From: a bacterium | Lineage (GTDB): Bacteria > Zhuqueibacterota > Zhuqueibacteria > Zhuqueibacterales > Geothermadaptataceae | Assembly (NCBI GenBank): GCA_024275575.1 | Contig: JAJRYV010000085.1 | Span: 1 to 64,000 of the forward strand | Direction of reading: 5' to 3' | Length of the DNA stretch: 64,000 nucleotides | Shown here: positions 1 to 8,259 of the stretch, piece after piece | Layout: the number at the start of each line of letters is the position of its first letter | Numbering within the stretch: the first letter of the stretch is position 1 | The notes under the pieces: model-generated | The model's database searches: none | Seen by the model: the letters and a program-made list of their open reading frames with translations, nothing else | What the model was told of the DNA's origin: nothing | Made by a program: the position numbers and the translations under genes

Positions 1-356
1 AATGCAATATTCATTTGTTTCCCTGCAATTTATAAAAGGGATTGGCTCTATTAAAGGAACAAGTTGATTTTTGGCTCCCAAATTAAACTGCCGGCGACAA
101 CTCGTTCCCAGTCTCCGACTGGGAATGCCGAGTGCGTGGCTCCAGCTACCAGTCAAACATGCATACTGCAGGCAGAGCCTGCGCACAGGGCATTACAAGG
201 CAGAGCCTTGTAACGAGGTAATCTTCAACTCGTTTCTTAAACAGGGCCAAGGGATTTAATGATAATAAAACTATCTCGCAGGGTTTAAAATAAAAAATCG
301 GCAAGAGTAAAACAAGAAATTGCAACGAAAAAGCAAAAATAAAATAAAAACCTGGT
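1..356. other. Intergenic region with interspersed-repeat remnant
   Basis: No convincing gene; a 62-codon open frame at 71-259 has no family resemblance and lies in repeat-like sequence. Positions about 105-225 carry short inverted motifs of the type TCCCAGTCTCCGACTGGGA, GCAGGCAGAGCCTGC and CAAGGCAGAGCCTTG. Each is a small imperfect palindrome, typical of dispersed non-coding repeats. The response-regulator gene ends at 357, so this is its 3' flank. Confidence 0.5.
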
Positions 357-1712
357 CTATTTCGAGATCCCTAGTGTATTCATCTTTTTATGCAAATTTG
401 TACGGTCAATCCCCAGCACCCGTGCACACTGACTGATATTCCAGCCATGCTTTTCCAGTGTGAAACGAATATAGTTGCTCTCGATTTTATCACGCAATTC
501 TTTGAGGGATAAACCTTCACTAAAATCGTCTTTTACAATTTCAAATTTTTCCTGCAAATGATCCGGCAAATCAGCCGTAGTGATATGGCCAGCGCTCGTC
601 ATGATCACCAGCCGTTCGATAATATTTTTCAATTCCCGGATATTTCCCGGCCAGCTATAGTTTTGCAAAACTTGCATCACTTCCGGCGCCGTTGTTTTAT
701 GCGTATAGCCGTATTCATCGCAAAAACGTTTGATAAAATGTTCGACGAGCACAGGAATATCCCCGGTTCTGCGGCGAAGCGGAGCTGAGTGAATCGGCAC
801 TACATTGAGCCGGAAAAACAAATCTTCACGAAAATGCCCCTGGCGCACTTCTTCCTCAAGGTTTTTATTTGTTGCCGCCAGAATACGCACATTCACGGAT
901 TCGGTTTTCTGAGCACCCACTTTTTCAAACTCGCCCTCCTGCAAAACACGCAGCACTTTTGCCTGAACTTTCAGGCTCATATCACCAATTTCATCAAGAA
1001 AAAAAGTACCGCCATCGGCCTGGCTAAATTTGCCCTGACGTGTTTCAGTGGCACCGGTGAAAGCGCCTTTGACACATCCGAAGAGCTCGCTCTCGATCAA
1101 TTCTTCGGGAATAGCGGCGCAATTGAGTTTGATAAACGGATGCTCCCGGCGCCGGCTGTGCTGATGAATAGCGCGGGCGATCAATTCTTTGCCGGTGCCG
1201 CTTTCGCCTAAAATCAGCACCCGTCCGTCTGTTGGGGCGACTTTTTGTATTTGTTCAATTATTTTTTGGGCCGCCAGGCTCTGGCCGATCATCTCCGTTT
1301 CACTAAGCATTTGTTTTTTAAGCAGGATATTCTCTTTTTCCAAAGATTTAACCTGCAATGCATTTTTCAAGGTGAGCAATAGTTTTTCTTTAGAAACCGG
1401 CTTCTCAAAAAAATCGTAAGCACCGCGCCGGGTTGCCTGTACTGCATTGTCGATCGTTGCAAATCCGGTAATCATGATAACGATTATTTCGGGAAATGAC
1501 TTTTTGATAACGGATAAAATCGCCAGCCCATCTTCTCCAGGCAAATTGATATCAAGCAGCACAAGGCTTATGGGTTTTTGCTGCAGGATTTGTAATGCTT
1601 CCGTACCGTCTACAGCGGTTTCCACTGCATAACCGGCTGAAGTACAAATCATTTTTATGGATCGGCGTATATTTTTCTCGTCATCGACAACGAGCAGATT
1701 GTGGCCAGTCAT
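357..1712 (-). CDS. NtrC-family sigma-54-dependent response regulator (NtrX-like)
   Basis: A 451-residue cytoplasmic transcription activator. Residues 1-120 form a receiver domain with the acidic pair D10/D11, phospho-acceptor D54 (LVLLDINLPG) and the conserved Lys in EKPVSKEK. Residues about 140-370 are an AAA+ sigma-54 interaction domain with Walker A GESGTGKE, the GAFTGA loop that contacts sigma-54, and Walker B GGTFFLDEIGD. The last 30 residues are a Fis-type helix-turn-helix (ISQCARVLGIDRTNL). It follows the NtrY-like kinase at 83 nt and is presumably its partner; together they should switch on sigma-54 promoters in response to an envelope or nitrogen-related signal. The target genes cannot be read from this window. 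Full family length, no defects seen. Confidence 0.95.
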   Translation of the reverse strand: MTGHNLLVVDDEKNIRRSIKMICTSAGYAVETAVDGTEALQILQQKPISLVLLDINLPGEDGLAILSVIKKSFPEIIVIMITGFATIDNAVQATRRGAYDFFEKPVSKEKLLLTLKNALQVKSLEKENILLKKQMLSETEMIGQSLAAQKIIEQIQKVAPTDGRVLILGESGTGKELIARAIHQHSRRREHPFIKLNCAAIPEELIESELFGCVKGAFTGATETRQGKFSQADGGTFFLDEIGDMSLKVQAKVLRVLQEGEFEKVGAQKTESVNVRILAATNKNLEEEVRQGHFREDLFFRLNVVPIHSAPLRRRTGDIPVLVEHFIKRFCDEYGYTHKTTAPEVMQVLQNYSWPGNIRELKNIIERLVIMTSAGHITTADLPDHLQEKFEIVKDDFSEGLSLKELRDKIESNYIRFTLEKHGWNISQCARVLGIDRTNLHKKMNTLGISK

Positions 1713-1795
1713 TTTGCCCTCAACTAAGAATAAAGTCCGTTACCGGAAAAAAATAAAATCTGAAATAATGATATTCCATCGACTTTTTTTACACT

Positions 1796-3319
1796 TCAGG
1801 TTGGCAGAATAATGGAAAACCTTGTGCCCTTACCAGTTTGACTTTCAACAGAAATTGAACCGCCGTGCTCGAGAATGATACGTTTCACAATAGCCAGGCC
1901 AAGCCCCATGCTCTGTTTTTTGGTTGAATAATGAGGCTCGAAAATGCGCGGTAAAATCTCATCTTTGATGCCCATGCCGGTATCGGAAAAGCCGATCAGG
2001 ATTGTCTCGTTTTGAAAAACGGTGCTGATTGAAATTCGCCCGGCGCCTTTTTCCTTGATGCTATCGAGACTGTTTTTAAACAGGTTTTTTAAAATACGGC
2101 GAAATTGCTCATCATCGAGTTTGATCAACGGTAAATTTGAAGACAAATCCAAATCGACATCGGCATCTTTGTACAATTTGCGAACATCGCGAATCAGCTC
2201 GTTTAAATCTGCCTGTACAAGCTGCATTTCCGGCATGCGGGCGAACTCGCTGAAGGTACGTACGAGTTTTTGTAATGCGGCTATTTCATCGGAAATGATT
2301 TCCGTACATTCTGCCAGCACTTTGGAATACAGCGGATCATCACCCTTGTATTCATCGCGTAATTGCTGCACGGTAAGTTGCATCGGTGTTAGCGGATTTT
2401 TAATTTCATGCGCCAGGATGCGGGCCATTTCGCGCCAGGCTGCTTTTTTTTCCAGCTCGACGACCTGCTCTTGTTTAGTTTTAACCTTTTCGATCATCGA
2501 ATTGAATGAATCGACGAGTTTACCGATTTCATCGCCGGACTTGACCTGCATGCGGTAATCCAGATCGCCGGCTGCGACCTTTTCGGTGCCCGCGGCAAGG
2601 GCGATCAACGGTCGTGAAATACGCTGGTAAAACAGATAACCCAGTACGATAATCAAAACAGTGAAACTCAGATAGATGACGAAAAAAGCAAGAATAAAAC
2701 TCTTCTCCAGATCGCCACGCAAAATACCGATTGCCTGAAACATTTGGTTGACTTCGATGACTTGCCGCGACTGTTCCACAAATGCTGTTGGCAGCGGTCG
2801 CGTCACCACCATGGCGCCTGTTTTTTCGTTTGAAAAAATGGCCGGCACATAAACGGAAATAAACGCCGGTTGCGGATTTGTTTCGAAAAAAGAAAGTGCC
2901 GTTTTCACCTGAAAAGCATGCAATTGTGCCTCATAGATAGCGGGATAAACAAGCACAGCACCGGAAAAATGCTGCCGCAAAAATACACCTTTTTTATCGT
3001 AAAACTGAAGCCGGAACGCACCATACTTCTTCTCGATTGGCGTAAAATTGAATTTTATCCGGCCAGCCGATTTAAATAGAGATGGGCTGCGAATCGATCG
3101 TTTGAGCGCTCGACACAAATCGAGGGTTTCTTCACGAAATTGTGAAAAAACGATTTGCGACAATCCGGAGGCATTTTCCAGCGCTTCTATTACTTTTTCG
3201 TTAAATCCAACTTCGAGACTGCGGGAGAAAAAGTCCTTAACGAGATGATAAAGCGGATACACCGGCAATAAAGTGATGATCAGCAGAGCGAGCAAGAGCT
3301 TGGTTCGTATGCTGCGCAT
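1796..3319 (-). CDS. NtrY-like membrane sensor histidine kinase
   Basis: A 507-residue inner-membrane kinase. There is a transmembrane segment near residues 7-27, a periplasmic sensor stretch of roughly 175 residues, a second transmembrane segment near 209-232, a HAMP linker (ISRPLIALAAGTEKVAAGDL), a HisKA helix with phospho-acceptor His in LAHEIKNPLTP, and an HATPase_c domain with N-box NLFKNSLDS, G1 DTGMGIKDE and G2 MGLGLAIVKRI. The HEIKNPLTP form is characteristic of NtrY-type kinases. Its ATG overlaps the stop of the DUF4390-like gene by one base (TGATG), indicating translational coupling. The likely cognate regulator is the NtrC-family gene downstream. The ligand is unknown; co-transcription with outer-membrane genes suggests an envelope signal, which is inference. 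Confidence 0.94.
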   Translation of the reverse strand: MRSIRTKLLLALLIITLLPVYPLYHLVKDFFSRSLEVGFNEKVIEALENASGLSQIVFSQFREETLDLCRALKRSIRSPSLFKSAGRIKFNFTPIEKKYGAFRLQFYDKKGVFLRQHFSGAVLVYPAIYEAQLHAFQVKTALSFFETNPQPAFISVYVPAIFSNEKTGAMVVTRPLPTAFVEQSRQVIEVNQMFQAIGILRGDLEKSFILAFFVIYLSFTVLIIVLGYLFYQRISRPLIALAAGTEKVAAGDLDYRMQVKSGDEIGKLVDSFNSMIEKVKTKQEQVVELEKKAAWREMARILAHEIKNPLTPMQLTVQQLRDEYKGDDPLYSKVLAECTEIISDEIAALQKLVRTFSEFARMPEMQLVQADLNELIRDVRKLYKDADVDLDLSSNLPLIKLDDEQFRRILKNLFKNSLDSIKEKGAGRISISTVFQNETILIGFSDTGMGIKDEILPRIFEPHYSTKKQSMGLGLAIVKRIILEHGGSISVESQTGKGTRFSIILPT

Positions 3320-3987
3320 CAGTCTTTTCCCGGGACCAAGAGCGGGAATTCTTGCCAGCGTGTATCGCCGTTTTTATCCGGTGAATTGCCCATAAAAAGT
3401 GCGACGAGTGTGCTGAAATTCAAACGAAAGCCGCTGCTGCTTTCGTCGCTGGAAATCGTTTCGTTTGCCTGATACGATTGATCGAGCCAGCCTACCAGTT
3501 TCCGGCTTTGCGACGAACTGATCAAACGCAAACGAGCGCGGGCGAAAATTGTCACCGCAGGTGATGAGTTGATCTTTTCGACAGGCAGAAACGGCCGGGA
3601 TTTGGGCAGCAGGCATCGATTCTGCAATGCTGCAAATTGCTTAAAAAACATAGAAGTATCCGGACTGTCTATGCGGTATTTTTCTTCCCAGATATTGTAT
3701 GAAATTCGTCGAAAAATCAAACGCCGGGATAGAATTTTATTCTGCTTATCTTTTACAAAAAATTCAATTTCGAGGACGGAAGGCAAACCGCTTTGAATTG
3801 TGCCGCTCACCTTTGCGGAGAAAAACGGCGATAGAACGAACTGTAGACCAACGATATTACGTTCGTTATAGGGTCGCACTTCAAGAATCTTTATTTTGTT
3901 GGATTGAGCTGCGAGAGGGGCGCCAACAGTCAGTAAAAAGATGAAAAAAGCGATCATCCCGGCAAATTTAAAAATCCTGGCGTTCAT
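3319..3987 (-). CDS. DUF4390-like secreted protein
   Basis: A 222-residue protein with an N-terminal hydrophobic signal (residues about 8-27, ending in LAAQS) followed by a beta-rich domain. The pattern (early I-x-V segments, then LSRRLIFRRISYNIWEEKY, then FARARLRLISS) resembles DUF4390, a periplasmic family commonly found beside NtrY-type kinases. No catalytic residues are apparent. It is joined by one-base TGATG overlaps to the Omp85 gene before it and to the kinase after it, so all three are probably translated together. A role in presenting an envelope signal to the kinase is plausible but not shown by the sequence. The family assignment rests on residue pattern and context. Confidence 0.7.
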   Translation of the reverse strand: MNARIFKFAGMIAFFIFLLTVGAPLAAQSNKIKILEVRPYNERNIVGLQFVLSPFFSAKVSGTIQSGLPSVLEIEFFVKDKQNKILSRRLIFRRISYNIWEEKYRIDSPDTSMFFKQFAALQNRCLLPKSRPFLPVEKINSSPAVTIFARARLRLISSSQSRKLVGWLDQSYQANETISSDESSSGFRLNFSTLVALFMGNSPDKNGDTRWQEFPLLVPGKD

Positions 3988-5336
3988 CAGAATGTTTGTC
4001 CCAGCGAAATGTGAAGTTGAAAGTCTTCATCGTTCAAAACAGTGGTGGGGAAGGCAAAATCGACACGGGTCAGGCCAAGAACTGGCAGCCTGAAACGCAA
4101 GCCAAATCCCAGGGATTTGAACATACTGTTATTACTGATATCTTCACCATTTTGCCACAGCCCACCCTGACTGTAAAAAAGCACTGCAAAAACCGGCGGT
4201 TCCATCCTTTTTTTCTGAGTCAGCGGAAAACGATATTCGACGTTTGCCAGCAATAGTTTTGTTCCGTAGCCAACAGGGGTCAGGCGGCGCTCGGCAAAAC
4301 CACGCAAAGAATTAGCGCCACCGAGATAAAATCGTTTAAAAAATGGCGTTCCCCTGCTCGCGAAAGCACTTTTGACGTTTATGGCGAAAACATGATTTTT
4401 AAAAATTCTCTGATAATAACGGCCATCGATAAAGGTGCGGTTAAACTGGAAATCCGAATTGAGCTCAGTCGTTGCTTTTTCATAAATTGCAGCCCCCCAA
4501 AACCCACGCTGCGGGTAATAAAGATTGTCCCGGCCGTCATAACCGAGTGTCAGTGAAAAAGCCGCCACACGATTAAATTGCTCCAGAGGACGCAGGTTTG
4601 CCGGGATAAAAAAACCCGTAATTACCGAGTCGTTTTTGCTGAATTTAAGCCAATCGTCAGGAAGAAATTCTTCTTTTTGAATTCCCAGTTTGATAAAACG
4701 GAAGATTCCCTCATTGCCCTCAAGCGTCAGCTTTACACCGCCAAAATCGACATTTTGCTGCGCTTCGAGACCGTTTAAATAATGGATATATTGCCGCCCT
4801 CCGCCATATAATTCCGCCTGTAGATTGGCGCTGCCGTCGAACAAAAACGGATAAGCGTAATGGATAGAAAATTTACTGGTGCGGTCGCTCAGGTAAATTT
4901 CCGCAGCCAGAAGATTGCCGCGGCCGATAAGGTTATCGAAACGAAAGCGCGCCGGCACGAAGTACCAGCCGTCGAGATCGCTGTGTCCTCCGGCAAACTG
5001 AAAATAGGGCCATCGCCTTTCTTGCACTTCAATAACGGCGATGATCGCCCCCTTTTTACTGCCGGGTTTCGTGTAAATCTCAACTTGTCTAAAAAAATTA
5101 ATCGCCGCAAGTTGTTTCCTGCTGGCTTCGATCGCTTCCGGGGTGATCGGATCGTCTATTTTAAAAGTCAAGTAATTGTAAATGACATTGGGACGGGTTT
5201 TTGAATTGCCTGTTATTTCAATATCCTGTACGATTAATTTCTGTTCCTGTTCTGTTTGGCGGGCAGAAAGGCCAGGCAACAGGCTGGACAAAACCGAGAA
5301 CAGCAGCATGGCGCGTATTGTGTTTTTCATCTTCAT
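3987..5336 (-). CDS. Omp85/BamA-TamA family outer-membrane protein
   Basis: A 449-residue outer-membrane beta-barrel. A signal peptide (residues about 1-25, ending SARQ) is followed by a single POTRA domain (IVQDIEITGNSKTRPNVI ... INFFRQVEIYTKPG) and a surface-antigen barrel with the conserved lid-loop motif GGANSLRGFAERR, the hallmark of Omp85 proteins. The last residue is Phe (SLGQTF), as expected for a barrel beta-signal. One POTRA instead of the five of BamA points to a TamA/FhaC-like or minor Omp85 paralogue and not the main assembly factor. It is first in an apparent four-gene operon with the DUF4390-like protein, NtrY-like kinase and NtrC-type regulator. Confidence 0.9.
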   Translation of the reverse strand: MKMKNTIRAMLLFSVLSSLLPGLSARQTEQEQKLIVQDIEITGNSKTRPNVIYNYLTFKIDDPITPEAIEASRKQLAAINFFRQVEIYTKPGSKKGAIIAVIEVQERRWPYFQFAGGHSDLDGWYFVPARFRFDNLIGRGNLLAAEIYLSDRTSKFSIHYAYPFLFDGSANLQAELYGGGRQYIHYLNGLEAQQNVDFGGVKLTLEGNEGIFRFIKLGIQKEEFLPDDWLKFSKNDSVITGFFIPANLRPLEQFNRVAAFSLTLGYDGRDNLYYPQRGFWGAAIYEKATTELNSDFQFNRTFIDGRYYQRIFKNHVFAINVKSAFASRGTPFFKRFYLGGANSLRGFAERRLTPVGYGTKLLLANVEYRFPLTQKKRMEPPVFAVLFYSQGGLWQNGEDISNNSMFKSLGFGLRFRLPVLGLTRVDFAFPTTVLNDEDFQLHISLGQTF

Positions 5337-5540
5337 TTTTCAAATTTTTTTTGAGAATGCGCCCTGAAACGCTTCATTTGGAGTCACGATAAAAAAACGA
5401 CCGGTTTAAGGAAAACTCTTTCGAGACAGCGGTCCGATCAGGCTAACTCTAATTTAAACTAAATATTATACCGGACAAGATATTTTCTGAGAACGGCGTA
5501 ACCCGAAACCTGAAAAAGCAAATTTTGGTGCGCATAAATA

Positions 5541-5573
5541 CGCCCGGGGTGTATTGGATGGACACCCCGGGCG
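5541..5573 (-). terminator. Strong 12-bp hairpin after the lipoprotein gene
   Basis: CGCCCGGGGTGT at 5541-5552 is perfectly complementary to ACACCCCGGGCG at 5562-5573, with a 9-nt loop. It is the second of two hairpins downstream of the minus-strand lipoprotein gene ending at 5630. The following minus-strand sequence is only moderately T-rich, so it may act as an RNA-end stabiliser or a weak intrinsic terminator. Confidence 0.55.
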
Positions 5574-5583
5574 ATGGGATACA

Positions 5584-5614
5584 ACAGCGGTGATAAGCTC
5601 CCCGTCACCGCTGT
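5584..5614 (-). terminator. 10-bp hairpin directly after the lipoprotein gene
   Basis: ACAGCGGTGA at 5584-5593 pairs perfectly with TCACCGCTGT at 5605-5614 around an 11-nt loop, 15 nt beyond the stop codon of the gene ending at 5630. Without a T-run it is not a textbook terminator, but the pair of hairpins in tandem probably defines the 3' end of that transcript. Confidence 0.45.
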
Positions 5615-5629
5615 CTGAGCTGGAGGAGT

Positions 5630-7024
5630 TTAATCGGTAATCGTCTGGCTGCCGTCTGCATTAATCGTCACATTATATGATCCGTTGCCGTCTTCCGCAG
5701 TACCATTCCCGGAGCCGTCGGGGTTGAAGTTAAAGATACCGCTGATAACAGGAGCATCGCCGTTATTGAATGCTTCTTCGGAAGTATAGACTTTGAACTC
5801 CATGCGGGCGCTGCCGTCAGGATAAAAATCCGTCTCCGAAAGGATATAGGCGCCATCTTTTTCTGTCCAGACGCCGGAGACATGGCTGCCGCCGTCATTC
5901 TCTTTAATGGTCACCGTGCCGTGGCTGCCATCCTGATTGCTAACGGTCAGCACCGTCGTTTTGTAGCCATTCTCATAGCTCTCGGAAATTGAGATGCTTT
6001 CTTTGCTAACAGTGCCGTTTCTGAATCGCAGTTCTTTTTCGAATGAACCTGTCAGCGTGGAATCCTGCAAATTCATCGTGAATTGACCGGATTCATAAAT
6101 CGACTCCAGGGCGCCATCTCCGGGGAACTCAGTCAGTTTGGTAAAGCTGCCCGATCCGTCATCATCAGCGCTGTCAAAGGTGCCGCTGGTTTTTACACCA
6201 GAGCGGCGTTCTTCCTGAAAAGTGCCTGTGCCGTCAGCATTAAATGTGACCTGTTCATGACTGGTGCTGCCATCGACATATTCGATTTCTTTTGACCAAC
6301 TGCCGCTGCCATCCTTAAAACTGGCTTGCTCATTCTTTTTACTGATCATGCTGCCTTCGGGATAAGAGGTTTCCGTCTGCAAGCGTGCCGAGGTCGGCTC
6401 CGTTCCCGGCGCATAGGGATCGATTTCAATATTGGAAATTTCCTGGCTGATAAAATGACCTTCTTTATAAACCTTTTTACCGTACAGTTTCTCGATTGTG
6501 TCATCGGAATCGTCTTCTAATGTTCCGGCAAGATCAGCAAAAACACGCGCAGAATCAAGCACCAGCCAGTGGCGATCATCAAAATCGTATTTGACGTTTT
6601 CGATCACGGCTTTTCCGCTGCTGAAATCATAATAAACACGTGTGCGTTCGGTGAATCCGAGAATTTCCCGACGGATAGTCATTTCCCAAAGCAGGGAATC
6701 GGAAAGCGTGCTGCTGCGTTTTTTCATATTCCCGGCACGAAGCTGGGCGATTGCTTTTTTGGAGATTTGCGCGGAAAATGCGGCTGCGCTTTGCGGATTG
6801 GTGATATCGGCGTTGCCGATTTCAATCTTCGCTTCCGGGCCTCGCAACACATTACCGATTTGATCAACAGATGCAAGGGTGTTAAACAACGCAACGTTTT
6901 GCGCCGAGGCGTTTTCAATCGATGCGTTGTCGGTGGTTCCGGTGGGATCGGTGGGCGCTTGTTCGCAAGCCATGACCAGCAAACCTGCAAATAGCAAAGT
7001 GAGTATCACTCTTGTTGGTTTCAT
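5630..7024 (-). CDS. Repeat-rich acidic lipoprotein, function unknown
   Basis: A 464-residue predicted lipoprotein: an N-terminal signal with lipobox LLVMAC (Cys20), then a low-complexity Thr/Asp linker. Residues about 215-464 consist of degenerate repeats of about 20-35 residues built round DGSGSW, DGTGTF, DDGSGSF, DGSHGTV, DGSARM and DGSGNGT, alternating with charged beta-like strands such as KEIEYVDGS. This resembles a MORN- or YD-like repeat stack, although I cannot assign a family. A good AGGAG site lies 6 nt before the ATG at 7024. The gene stands alone and ends in two strong hairpins. Anchoring in the outer membrane with the repeats exposed is inference; no enzyme motif is visible. Confidence 0.75.
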   Translation of the reverse strand: MKPTRVILTLLFAGLLVMACEQAPTDPTGTTDNASIENASAQNVALFNTLASVDQIGNVLRGPEAKIEIGNADITNPQSAAAFSAQISKKAIAQLRAGNMKKRSSTLSDSLLWEMTIRREILGFTERTRVYYDFSSGKAVIENVKYDFDDRHWLVLDSARVFADLAGTLEDDSDDTIEKLYGKKVYKEGHFISQEISNIEIDPYAPGTEPTSARLQTETSYPEGSMISKKNEQASFKDGSGSWSKEIEYVDGSTSHEQVTFNADGTGTFQEERRSGVKTSGTFDSADDDGSGSFTKLTEFPGDGALESIYESGQFTMNLQDSTLTGSFEKELRFRNGTVSKESISISESYENGYKTTVLTVSNQDGSHGTVTIKENDGGSHVSGVWTEKDGAYILSETDFYPDGSARMEFKVYTSEEAFNNGDAPVISGIFNFNPDGSGNGTAEDGNGSYNVTINADGSQTITD

Positions 7025-7590
7025 TTTTAACTCCTGTTTTGTTTTGTAAATGTGAATTCGAGACTTTTAGATTGTCGTCAATTAAGCTAATTCTTGTGAA
7101 TCGTTGCAAGATGCGCTTCCCGGCAACTCACGAATTCGTGAAACAATTGTCAGCACGGGTGTGTCAATTGCCGTGCCAGAGTAATACTCACAGGGCTAAC
7201 CAGTTGTTTTTATGGAAAATTTCACATAATATTAAAACGAAAAAATAGTTTGAAGGTGTGAATAAAAACCACTACTGTGGCGCTATAGCAACAGGTAAAA
7301 CATGGATTGACGGATTGTTAGGTTAAGATGATGCCGGTGGCTATTTTTGAAAACTCGCCTGCTGGTGGCGCAATTTTCTGCCTGCTTAAGCAGGCTTTTA
7401 AGTGACTAAAAAGTCGATCTGATTGTATCGCGGGCATCTTGCCTGTAGGTTTTGGCAACGGAAATTGCACAATCCGAAAAACTAGTTTCCATTGTACAAT
7501 TTATTTTTATTTTATTCAGTCAAAAAAATTGTACAAACGGCAATTTCGATGAGGCAAAAAACAAATATTATATTTATTGGAAATCTAACG
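7025..7590. other. Intergenic region with palindromes and repeat remnants
   Basis: No gene is evident. The region holds a perfect 16-bp palindrome GCCTGCTTAAGCAGGC at 7380-7395, the phrase GCGGGCATCTTGCCTG near 7432, which looks like a dispersed repeat, and a near-perfect inverted repeat at 7462-7502. The open frame of the acyltransferase extends back to 7492, but its start is better placed at 7591. Confidence 0.5.
7462..7502. repeat. Inverted repeat upstream of the acyltransferase gene
   Basis: AAATTGCACAAT (7462-7473) and ATTGTACAATTT (7491-7502) are reverse complements with one mismatch, and AAATTGTACAA recurs at 7527-7537. The spacing of 17 bp and location about 90-130 bp before the acyltransferase start would fit an operator or a repeat end. 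No protein partner can be named. Confidence 0.4.
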
Positions 7591-8211
7591 ATGTCAAAAC
7601 ATAAAATTCTTCATAACGGGCCGACTTCAGGCCTGATAAAATACTGGTTCGCATATCTGTGGATGAAAATGACAGGGTGGAAAATCGTTGCCGATATACC
7701 GCCGGATAAAAAGTTTATCATCGTTGGAGCGCCCCATACCAGCAACTGGGATTTTCCCCTCGCACTGCTCACCTGTTTTGCTCTGCGCCTGAAAATCGCT
7801 TGGATCGGAAAACACTCTCTTTTCAAAAAACCCTTCGGTGGTTTCATGCGTCGACTTGGCGGCATCCCGGTTAATCGCGAATGCAGCAGCGGTATTGTAG
7901 AACAAATGGCAAAAAAATTTGCTAATTCGGAAAAACTGGTAGTGGCAATTGCGGCCTCGGGAACCCGCAAAAAGAGCGACTATTGGCGATCAGGATTTTA
8001 CTGGATTGCGCACGAAGCCCGCGTCCCCATTCTCTGCGGCTACCTCGATTATACGCACAAAGAAGCCGGCTTTGGATTAACCTTTCTTCCGAGCGGCGAC
8101 ATTCAAAAGGATATGGCGCGCATTCGCGAATTTTATCGAAACGTCACCGGAAAATTTCCAGAGAAAACCACCCCTGTGCGTGTTCGCGATGAAACCGGCA
8201 ACAAAAAATAA
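7591..8211 (+). CDS. PlsC-like 1-acyl-glycerol-3-phosphate acyltransferase family protein
   Basis: A 206-residue acyltransferase of the lysophospholipid acyltransferase (LPLAT/PlsC) superfamily. The catalytic HX4D motif is present as HTSNWDF near residue 45. Further on are the substrate-binding block GGIPVNR and a degenerate third block (AASGTRKK in place of the usual FPEGTRS). HTSNWD with VPI(L)CGYLDY is typical of a small subfamily related to acyltransferases of lipid or glycolipid synthesis. I start it at the ATG at 7591, which has a GGA about ten bases upstream; the in-frame ATGs at 7492 and 7549 lack ribosome sites. It probably acts at the inner membrane transferring an acyl chain from acyl-CoA or acyl-ACP. 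The acceptor is unknown. Confidence 0.85.
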   Translation: MSKHKILHNGPTSGLIKYWFAYLWMKMTGWKIVADIPPDKKFIIVGAPHTSNWDFPLALLTCFALRLKIAWIGKHSLFKKPFGGFMRRLGGIPVNRECSSGIVEQMAKKFANSEKLVVAIAASGTRKKSDYWRSGFYWIAHEARVPILCGYLDYTHKEAGFGLTFLPSGDIQKDMARIREFYRNVTGKFPEKTTPVRVRDETGNKK

Positions 8212-8259
8212 ATCTATGGCCGTTTGGGTGCATTCACGCGACTATCAATTGTGCCGGCG

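Noticed and set aside
71-259. Plus-strand open frame of 62 codons
   Set aside because: It lies across palindromic repeat-like sequence, has no ribosome site and resembles no family.
7492-7590. Longer form of the acyltransferase starting at 7492
   Set aside because: No ribosome site; the extra 33 residues have no relation to the family and the region includes an inverted repeat.
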